From Spongiibacteraceae bacterium UBA5047 (GTDB lineage Bacteria > Pseudomonadota > Gammaproteobacteria > Pseudomonadales > Spongiibacteraceae), in NCBI GenBank assembly GCA_002415025.1, contig DIBR01000004.1, positions 6,985 to 20,665 on the forward strand: a stretch of DNA of 13,681 bases, given 5' to 3'. Below, piece after piece: positions 7,985 through 12,978 of the stretch (its first letter is position 1; each line of letters begins with the position of its first letter). The notes below the pieces were generated by a model that searched no databases, had not been told where the DNA came from, and saw only the letters and a list, made by a program, of their open reading frames with translations. Made by a program: the position numbers and the translations under genes.

Positions 7985-8275
7985 ATGAAACCGGTTTTTC
8001 CGTTATTGCTTATGGTTATTCTGCTTGGACTTGCAGGCTGCAACGAGCAACCTGAGGCTGCGGCCGACATTACCGAATGCAAGGAGCCGCGTCCGCAGAT
8101 GTGTACCCGTGAATACCGCCCGGTTTGCGGCTTGAGAGATACCGGCGTTCGCTGCGTTACCGAGCCCTGCCCCAGCACCGAACACAAAACCTACGGTAAT
8201 GCCTGTGATGCCTGCGCCGACAGCGCTGTGTTGTCCCATCGCCCGGGTGCGTGTGAGGCGGCCACCGGCGAATAA
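7985..8275 (+). CDS. Small Kazal-like lipoprotein
   Basis: This 96-aa protein has a lipoprotein signal (hydrophobic residues 5-17, lipobox LAGC with Cys19). Asn at position +2 suggests outer-membrane sorting. The mature part has eight cysteines (32, 40, 48, 57, 62, 74, 77, 90). The pattern CTREYRPVCG, TYGNACDAC and a closing PGAC fits the Kazal fold, known for serine-protease inhibitors. The C40-C48 spacing of seven residues is canonical. The C48-C74 stretch is longer than the usual ten residues and carries an extra Cys57/Cys62 pair. Inhibitor activity is inferred from the fold only. The start has no clear ribosome-binding site; it lies 67 bases after the hydrolase and ends two bases before the PilZ gene. 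Confidence 0.8.
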   Translation: MKPVFPLLLMVILLGLAGCNEQPEAAADITECKEPRPQMCTREYRPVCGLRDTGVRCVTEPCPSTEHKTYGNACDACADSAVLSHRPGACEAATGE

Positions 8276-8277
8276 CG

Positions 8278-8640
8278 ATGTCTGACCGTCGACCCGAGCA
8301 GCGCCGCGCCCACTTTCGCCTGTTATATCCGGAACACGAGCGCCCGAAAATTGAGACCAGTGGCCATCAGCACGAGGTGATAGAAATTGCCGAGGGTGGC
8401 ATTCGAATTGTTGTGAATCGTAGCGACACCATGCAGCTTGGCGAGCCCTTTGACGGCGATATCTGCTTCCACGATGCGCGCACCGAAAGCGTAGCCGGTG
8501 AAGTTCTGCGGCTTGAGGGCTCGCTGGCAGTGATCAAACTGACAACCGGTTTGAGCTTGCATCGGGTGATGGTGGAACAAAGCTACATACAAAAAAAATA
8601 TCCGATGTTTATCGCCAATAGCCAAAAGAAACGGCCATGA
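8278..8640 (+). CDS. PilZ-domain protein, possible c-di-GMP receptor
   Basis: This 120-aa cytoplasmic protein resembles a stand-alone PilZ domain (PF07238), the fold that binds cyclic di-GMP and controls motility, adhesion or exopolysaccharide. The N-terminal arginine motif is present as RRAHFR near residues 9-14. The second motif, normally (D/N)xSxxG, reads EIAEGG, so the acidic or Asn residue and the Ser are both replaced; ligand binding is therefore uncertain. IRIVVN and the later VIKL strands fit the beta barrel. It starts two bases after the Kazal lipoprotein stop and overlaps the next gene by ATGA, so translational coupling is likely. An A8 run at 8591-8598 lies within the coding region. 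Fold assignment is moderately sure, function less so. Confidence 0.75.
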   Translation: MSDRRPEQRRAHFRLLYPEHERPKIETSGHQHEVIEIAEGGIRIVVNRSDTMQLGEPFDGDICFHDARTESVAGEVLRLEGSLAVIKLTTGLSLHRVMVEQSYIQKKYPMFIANSQKKRP

Positions 8641-9062
8641 GCGGAGCCAACGCGAATCGCTGGTATCATGCCACTGCAATTTTCAGTGTTGTGTTTGCGC
8701 TGGCGGGTTTCAGTTACAACGTCTGGCGTATGGAAGCCAGTGAACACAATAACTCGGTGCGCGAAGCGTCATTTGAAATATTACTGCAATTGGCTGACCT
8801 GGAGCAGTTAGTATACGCCGCGCATTATGACAAAGACCCCGAGGCAGGTAACCCGCGTGCGGGTTGGGTAAAAGTAGCCCTGATAGCAGATTTGAGCACG
8901 CAAACCAGCGATACCGTGCAGCAACAGGCCGCCGGGTTGCGTGAGGTGTGGGGGCAAAACTGGTCCGGCATGCACAGCGACCGATCTGCTGCCGACAGCA
9001 TCGTGGCTGCGATTGATGTGGTGCGGGCCGGTGTGAGAGAACGGCTGAATAATTTGGAATAA
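8637..9062 (+). CDS. Small membrane-anchored protein of unknown function
   Basis: I do not recognise this 141-aa protein. It has one N-terminal hydrophobic segment (about residues 10-26, followed by SYNVWRMEAS). The rest is a hydrophilic, mostly helical region rich in Leu, Ala, Glu and Gln, including REASFEILLQLADLEQLVY. A short positive start and a charged tail suggest a single transmembrane anchor with the bulk in the periplasm. The shape recalls small sensory or scaffold helices, but no signalling motif is visible. It overlaps the PilZ gene by ATGA, so the two are probably co-translated and may act together, for example as a membrane partner of a c-di-GMP-responsive protein. That link is inference only. 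Confidence 0.8.
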   Translation: MSGANANRWYHATAIFSVVFALAGFSYNVWRMEASEHNNSVREASFEILLQLADLEQLVYAAHYDKDPEAGNPRAGWVKVALIADLSTQTSDTVQQQAAGLREVWGQNWSGMHSDRSAADSIVAAIDVVRAGVRERLNNLE

Positions 9063-9080
9063 CGACTGGGAGCCCGGAAT

Positions 9081-9443
9081 ATGATTACCGAATTTATGGA
9101 ACGATTTATTGGCGCGTGGTGCGCGCGCGATGTTGAAGCACTTATGGAGTGTTTTTGCGACGACGCGGAATACATCAATATCCCGATGGACCCACCCAAT
9201 CGTGGCAGTGCCGAAATCAGGGCATTTATTGAAGGCTTTATCGGTACCATCGAAGAAATCGAGTTTATTGTCCATCACCAGCTCTGTCAGGGCGACATCG
9301 TGATGAACGAGCGCACCGACCGTCTGAAAATGAACGGGCAGTGGATTGAGCTGCCGGTGATGGGTGTATTTGAGTTTCGTGATGGCAAAATTGCCAAATG
9401 GCGCGACTATTTCGATATGGCACCTTTCAACCAGGCAATGTAA
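9081..9443 (+). CDS. Limonene-1,2-epoxide hydrolase-like protein (SnoaL-like fold)
   Basis: This 120-aa protein belongs to the small cone-fold group shared by limonene-1,2-epoxide hydrolase (LEH, PF07858), ketosteroid isomerase and SnoaL. LEH adds water to an epoxide in one step. The residues known from LEH have counterparts here: Tyr31 and Asn33 in EYINIP, Arg78 and Asp80 in ERTDRL, and an Asp in WRDYFD (Asp109 or Asp112). That makes an active epoxide hydrolase plausible. The LEH-like ELPVMGVFEFRDGKI segment is also present. The ATG at 9081 is supported by GGGAG at 9068-9072. It sits 18 bases after the membrane-protein gene. A steroid or polyketide role, as in other members of the fold, cannot be excluded. 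Confidence 0.85.
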   Translation: MITEFMERFIGAWCARDVEALMECFCDDAEYINIPMDPPNRGSAEIRAFIEGFIGTIEEIEFIVHHQLCQGDIVMNERTDRLKMNGQWIELPVMGVFEFRDGKIAKWRDYFDMAPFNQAM

Positions 9444-9455
9444 CCGGCTAGCCGG
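9444..9455. repeat. 12-bp perfect palindrome in the LEH-luxR gap
   Basis: CCGGCTAGCCGG follows the LEH-like stop codon directly and precedes the LuxR-type gene by 21 bases. It could be an operator for that regulator, part of a weak hairpin, or chance. No T-run follows, so it is not an intrinsic terminator. Confidence 0.4.
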
Positions 9456-9476
9456 CGTCACCGTTCCACAGAGTGC

Positions 9477-10637
9477 ATGCAGTTGAGTAACAACAGTACC
9501 TACGAAATTTCTCCGGCGCTTGATGCGTTGATTCAGGCTGCCTATCGCGGGCCGTTGGAAGAGCGCCCGTGGCAGGAATTTCTGAATGCCTTTCGCGAAG
9601 CGGTCAACGCCAACTATGCGACGCTGATCTTGCGGCCGCCACGCGAGGGCGATGCCGGCGTTGTTTTAAATGCCGTGGTCATGTCGCCGCAAATTTTCAA
9701 CTCCTATAACGACACCTATTTCTCGATGGACCCTTTCGTGAATCTGCCCCCCGGCGAGGTGTTTACGGTGTCTGAGTTTGTCGGCGAGTCGGAATTTTTC
9801 AATTCTGCCTATTACCGCGACTACATCACTCCCTCTGATGTGCGCCATATTATGGGCGCTGATCTGGTCGGGCTCGATGGGTTGACCGCGAGACTGCGTA
9901 TTACCCGACCCAAGGCGCGCGAAAATTTTGGCGAAGATGACAAACGCTTGTGCCGCCTGCTGTTGCCGCACCTGCAGCAGGCCGTTGAATTGCATTCGCG
10001 CATGCTGCGCACTGAAAGCGAACGAGCCTTTTATGAAGATGCCATCGACAAACTCGCGATGGGGGTGGTAATACTCGACGGCAATGCGCGGGTGCTGCGC
10101 AAGAACCACGCAGCCGACCACCTGTTACAGGAGAAGCGCGGTCTGAGCCTGGTGGGCGATGCCCTGCAAGTGGGTGACAATCAGGAAAACCGGGCTTTTC
10201 GAACCTTGCTGGAAGAGGTGATGGATGCCCATCGCCAGTTCAAGCCGGGCTTTGTCCGCGCCTTTCGTATCGCCGACAGCGGTTCGGTTACCGGTCTGGG
10301 CCTGCTGGTGAGACCGCTGCCGCCCATTGAAGCCTCCGATGGCAGCAGCAACCCGACCGCAGCCATCTTTGTCAGCGACCCGCACCAGCCACGACAGGCG
10401 CCCAGCGATATTCTGATCGAGCTGTTCGGCTTTACGCCGGCTGAGTCCAAGCTGGCGCTGAGGCTGGTCAATGGCCTGACGCTGGATGAAGCCTCGGAAG
10501 AGTTGGGCATATCCCGCAATACCGCCAAGTCGCACCTCAGTTCTGTCTTTTCCAAAACCGGCGTGGCTCGGCAGACACAGCTGATACAGCTGATTCTGAA
10601 TTCGGTGGCAACCCTGGGCGGCGAGAACGCCAGCTAA
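9477..10637 (+). CDS. LuxR-type helix-turn-helix transcriptional regulator
   Basis: This 386-aa regulator ends in a GerE/LuxR-type DNA-binding domain (about residues 317-380): FGFTPAESKLALRLVNGLT, then LGISRNTAKSHLSSVFSKTGV with the recognition helix. The N-terminal 300 residues look like a GAF- or PAS-like sensor region, as in LuxR-type regulators of catabolic clusters. It contains PWQEFLNAFREAVNANYATL early on and VVILDGNARVLRKNHAA, a PAS-like segment, around residues 196-212. There is no receiver domain and no recognisable acyl-homoserine-lactone-binding domain. The start has only a weak ribosome-binding site (CAGAG). It is the last gene of the rightward run and may control it. The ligand is unknown. 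Confidence 0.92.
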   Translation: MQLSNNSTYEISPALDALIQAAYRGPLEERPWQEFLNAFREAVNANYATLILRPPREGDAGVVLNAVVMSPQIFNSYNDTYFSMDPFVNLPPGEVFTVSEFVGESEFFNSAYYRDYITPSDVRHIMGADLVGLDGLTARLRITRPKARENFGEDDKRLCRLLLPHLQQAVELHSRMLRTESERAFYEDAIDKLAMGVVILDGNARVLRKNHAADHLLQEKRGLSLVGDALQVGDNQENRAFRTLLEEVMDAHRQFKPGFVRAFRIADSGSVTGLGLLVRPLPPIEASDGSSNPTAAIFVSDPHQPRQAPSDILIELFGFTPAESKLALRLVNGLTLDEASEELGISRNTAKSHLSSVFSKTGVARQTQLIQLILNSVATLGGENAS

Positions 10638-10680
10638 AGCTGAATCATTCTTGGTAGACTTTATGTCGTCCATCCAGGCA

Positions 10681-10704
10681 TTCGCTGGCAGGGCCAGCTC
10701 CTAC
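10681..10704 (-). repeat. REP-like element, outer family, left copy
   Basis: Read on the minus strand, the element begins with the head GTAGGA and continues into a hairpin GCTGGC-CCT-GCCAGC, ending CGAA. The hairpin has a 6-bp stem (10684-10689 with 10693-10698) and a 3-base loop. This layout (GTAG head plus palindrome) is typical of REP sequences mobilised by RAYT transposases, and it resembles Pseudomonas intergenic REPs. Confidence 0.7.
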
Positions 10705-10752
10705 AAAGACAGCCTGTGGGAGATTCCATGTTCGTGTGCAAGTTCTTTCACC

Positions 10753-10783
10753 GTAGGCCCGTATAAGCGCAGCGTTGCGGGCA
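10753..10783 (+). repeat. REP-like element, inner family, left copy
   Basis: This 31-base element has the head GTAG, a 7-base arm GCCCGTA, the 12-base loop TAAGCGCAGCGT and the arm TGCGGGC, then A. One of the seven pairs is a T-G wobble. It forms an inverted pair with the copy at 10793-10823, separated by 9 bases. From memory, the family resembles enterobacterial REP/PU sequences. Confidence 0.7.
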
Positions 10784-10792
10784 TCGCAGAAC

Positions 10793-10823
10793 TGCCTGAT
10801 ACGCTGCGCTTAATCAGGCCTAC
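10793..10823 (-). repeat. REP-like element, inner family, right copy
   Basis: On the minus strand the element reads GTAG, arm GCCTGAT, loop TAAGCGCAGCGT and arm ATCAGGC, then A, with a perfect 7-bp stem. It matches the left copy at 25 of 31 positions. The six differences fall as three paired positions in the stem, so each change on one side is matched on the other. The loop is identical in both copies. Confidence 0.7.
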
Positions 10824-10856
10824 GAATCCTGTTCAGCAGCAACCGCTCGCGCACCT

Positions 10857-10880
10857 GTGGGAGCCTGCCCTGCAGGCGAA
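10857..10880 (+). repeat. REP-like element, outer family, right copy
   Basis: The element begins GTGGGA and forms a hairpin GCCTGC-CCT-GCAGGC before CGAA. It matches the left outer copy at 19 of 24 positions. Four of the five differences are two compensatory stem pairs; the fifth is A/G in the head. It stands in inverted orientation to the left copy and lies 13 bases from the end of the MaoC gene. Confidence 0.7.
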
Positions 10881-10893
10881 CAGCCTTCTTTAT

Positions 10894-11760
10894 TCAGTCC
10901 AGACGCGTCAGCGTGCCATTGACATGAGGCCGGTTGCCGGCGGCATTTCGCAGTGAAAAAGCAAATCCCTGCTCGGTTTCGCCATAGTGCAGGACCACGT
11001 CGGCAGGCAGAAACAGCGGCGTCTTGAAGTCGACGCCAATGGAAAACGCATCGGCGTTGAGTTGCCCCTGCAGCGCCGCCAGACAGCGGGCCTTGCTCCA
11101 CATGCCGTGCGCTATATGGCGTTTGAAGCCCAGCAGCTTTGCGCTGGCCGGAAACAGGTGAATGGGATTATAGTCACCGGAAACCCGCGCATAGCGCCGT
11201 CCGAGGTTGTTAGCCAGCGTCCAGTGTTCTTGCCGGGCATACTCTGTCAGTGCTGCATGTTTTTTGGGAGAGCGCTTGGTCTGGGTTTTGGGTTTTCCCC
11301 GTTTAAGCACGGTGGTGAGGTCGGTCCATACGATCTCCCCCTGGGCTGAGGCCTCGGTAACAATATCCACTTCCAGGCCGATATCGGTGTCGCGGCTGTC
11401 GCTCACGGAGCAGGTTAGCGCCAGCGGCTCATTCAAACCTATTGGGCGCAACTGGGTAATGCGGTTGCGGGTGTGCACCATGCCAATGGGCGAAAAGGGA
11501 AAGCTCTTGTGCAGCAGCATTTCCATTTGCAGACTGAAGGCCGCAATATGCGGATAGGTGGCCGGCAGCGACTGGCTGTTGGGGTCGAAGCCGCATACGC
11601 TGCTGTACTGTTGCAGCTTCTGAGGATTGACCTGAACTTTTTCCAGATGGGCGTTGATGTTTGGAACATCTGTAACGGTAGCGGGTTTGCGGCTCACTGC
11701 AGCGCGCAGGAGCAAGCCGGGCATGGAAGGCTGTTGCTGAAAATGAAGGTCGATTGACAT
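10894..11760 (-). CDS. MaoC-like (R)-specific acyl-thioester hydratase/dehydratase
   Basis: This 288-aa protein of the hot-dog-fold MaoC family would interconvert (R)-3-hydroxyacyl and trans-2-enoyl thioesters. The C-terminal half holds the hydratase motif GDYNPIH (Asp196, Asn198, His201) followed by GFKRHIAHGM. The N-terminal half (about 60-150) looks like a second, degenerate hot-dog domain, as in HtdX-type two-domain proteins. The start at 11760 has AGGGAG about 7 bases upstream; the frame stays open to 11883, but that extension lacks family similarity. It is divergent from the AraC-type gene and lies near a FabG gene. This recalls the mycobacterial HtdX-FabG4 locus and suggests a role in fatty acid or polyhydroxyalkanoate-type metabolism. 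The exact substrate is not known. Confidence 0.87.
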   Translation of the reverse strand: MSIDLHFQQQPSMPGLLLRAAVSRKPATVTDVPNINAHLEKVQVNPQKLQQYSSVCGFDPNSQSLPATYPHIAAFSLQMEMLLHKSFPFSPIGMVHTRNRITQLRPIGLNEPLALTCSVSDSRDTDIGLEVDIVTEASAQGEIVWTDLTTVLKRGKPKTQTKRSPKKHAALTEYARQEHWTLANNLGRRYARVSGDYNPIHLFPASAKLLGFKRHIAHGMWSKARCLAALQGQLNADAFSIGVDFKTPLFLPADVVLHYGETEQGFAFSLRNAAGNRPHVNGTLTRLD

Positions 11761-11913
11761 AGTGGTTCTCCCTGGGTTGAGCGCAGTATAGTGAAAACGC
11801 CGGGGTTGGGTAATTTGCCCCGTGTACGCCGTTGCCGGTCTCTGCAGCCAATAGCGTTTGGAATGCCCGACGTTCGCTGGCACAATTCACATACGATGTG
11901 ACGAATAATCAGA
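11761..11913. promoter_or_regulatory. Divergent maoC-araC promoter region with a small inverted repeat
   Basis: These 153 bases separate the leftward MaoC gene from the rightward AraC-type gene and should contain both promoters. CACAT-ACG-ATGTG at 11888-11900 is a 13-base inverted repeat, 13 bases before the AraC start. It might be a regulator site, but AraC-family sites are more often direct repeats. I could not pick a convincing -35/-10 pair. Confidence 0.3.
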
Positions 11914-12960
11914 ATGACGGACACAGCTTTAGATCTTCAGGATTCCTCCTTTGTTGTTCAACTCGTTTATCCGGCGATGGTTGAGCTGGGTCTTGACGTC
12001 GAACTGATCGCGGAACGTTGCCATATCACCCCCGATTTGCTGCAAAGCAGTCAAGTTCGCTATCCCCACGCGGCACAACACAAGTTCTGGCAGGTGGTTG
12101 AGGAGGTTAGTGGTGACCCTCTGATTGGCCTGCATCTGGCCGAAAAAATGGCGATTCATAAAGGCCAGGTCTGGGAGTACCTGTTTCTCAGCAGCCCGAC
12201 ATTTGGCCACGGTTTACGCCGTACGCTGGATTTTCAGCGACTGGTGTCCGACGCCTCGGACTGGCAGCTTGAAGTTGATGACGATGATGCCTGCCTGCGG
12301 GTGCAATATACACACTCAGATAACGCCGAGCTGAGACACCTGTCTGAAGCGTCCATGTATTACATGATTCGCTATTTTCAAACGCTCACGCAAGACGGTT
12401 TTGTGCCAACGCGCATCGGCTTCTCCCACCCTGCAGCGGCGCCGCTGACCGAGTACGCAGCCTTGTATGGCTGCGAGGTGGCTTTCGAACAGGCCGAGCC
12501 GGGGCTGCATTTTCCGGCCCGGATACTGGAGGAGCCCTCGAGCCGGGCAGAGCCGGAATTACTGAGACTGCACGAGCAGCTTGCCAACGAGCGTTTAGCC
12601 AAGCTCGAAAAGCAGGACGTGGTTATTGAAGTGCGCTCGGCCATAGCCGAAATTCTGGAGCGCGGGCAACCCGAGCTCACTGATATCGCCGAGCGTTTGG
12701 GCATTAGCCCCAGAGTGCTGCGTTCGCGATTGACTGAGGCTGATACCAGTTTTAACCAGGTGTTGTCTGACTATCGCTGCTATCTGGCAAAACGTCTGCT
12801 GTCGCGTACTGAAGAGAGCGTGGGCGATGTGGTCTACCTGACGGGGTTCTCGGAACCCAGTACGTTCTATCGCGCCTTCAAACGCTGGACCAATATGACG
12901 CCGGTGGAGTACCGAGAGTACAAAAGCCGCCAAATGGCAGAGCCTCCCAAGGCGTCATAA
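11914..12960 (+). CDS. AraC-family transcriptional regulator (Arabinose_bd N-terminal type)
   Basis: This 348-aa regulator has the two-part layout of the OruR/VirS-like AraC branch. An N-terminal ligand-sensing region (about 20-210, PF12625 type) includes SSQVRYPHAAQHKFWQVVEE and GDPLIGLHLAEK. The C-terminal double helix-turn-helix comprises the first HTH at about 240-275 with IAERLGISPRVLRSRL and the second at about 301-337 with VVYLTGFSEPSTFYRAFKRW and TPVEYREY. All hallmark positions of the HTH are present. The start lacks a strong ribosome-binding site. It is divergent from maoC and ends 18 bases before the convergent fabG stop, so the likely targets are one or both lipid genes, by analogy only. 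The ligand is unknown. Confidence 0.93.
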   Translation: MTDTALDLQDSSFVVQLVYPAMVELGLDVELIAERCHITPDLLQSSQVRYPHAAQHKFWQVVEEVSGDPLIGLHLAEKMAIHKGQVWEYLFLSSPTFGHGLRRTLDFQRLVSDASDWQLEVDDDDACLRVQYTHSDNAELRHLSEASMYYMIRYFQTLTQDGFVPTRIGFSHPAAAPLTEYAALYGCEVAFEQAEPGLHFPARILEEPSSRAEPELLRLHEQLANERLAKLEKQDVVIEVRSAIAEILERGQPELTDIAERLGISPRVLRSRLTEADTSFNQVLSDYRCYLAKRLLSRTEESVGDVVYLTGFSEPSTFYRAFKRWTNMTPVEYREYKSRQMAEPPKAS

Positions 12961-12978
12961 GCAAAAGCCCCTGCGTGT

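Larger units (their letters stand above)
10638..10893. other. Convergent intergenic region filled with REP-like palindromes
   Basis: This 256-base non-coding stretch lies between the stops of the LuxR-type gene and the leftward MaoC gene. It contains four REP-like elements in the order reverse, forward, reverse, forward, listed separately. It also has an isolated head, TGTGGGAG at 10715-10722, which faces CTCCTACA at 10698-10705. A forward frame at 10651-10956 is open, but it crosses the palindromes and enters the MaoC gene, so it is not called a gene. No other terminator is seen; the hairpins may serve as transcript ends for both genes. Confidence 0.8.

Noticed and set aside
8591..8598. A8 run in the PilZ gene as a programmed -1 frameshift site fusing PilZ to the membrane protein
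   Set aside because: A -1 shift would enter the frame of the next gene, but a TAG at 8619-8621 stops it before that gene's start, so no fusion would form.
8808..9461. Long minus-strand open frame (217 codons) across the membrane-protein and LEH-like genes
   Set aside because: It runs antisense to two well-supported genes and their ribosome-binding site and has no recognisable domain.
9477..10637. Acyl-homoserine-lactone receptor forming a quorum system with the acylase
   Set aside because: The sensor region lacks a recognisable autoinducer-binding domain, no LuxI-type gene is present and the acylase is 5 kb away.
10681..10880. CRISPR array
   Set aside because: The repeats are inverted, of two different kinds and unevenly spaced, with no regular spacers or cas genes.
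10651..10956. Forward open frame through the REP region
   Set aside because: It crosses four palindromic repeats and runs into the end of the MaoC gene; composition and structure are those of a non-coding gap.
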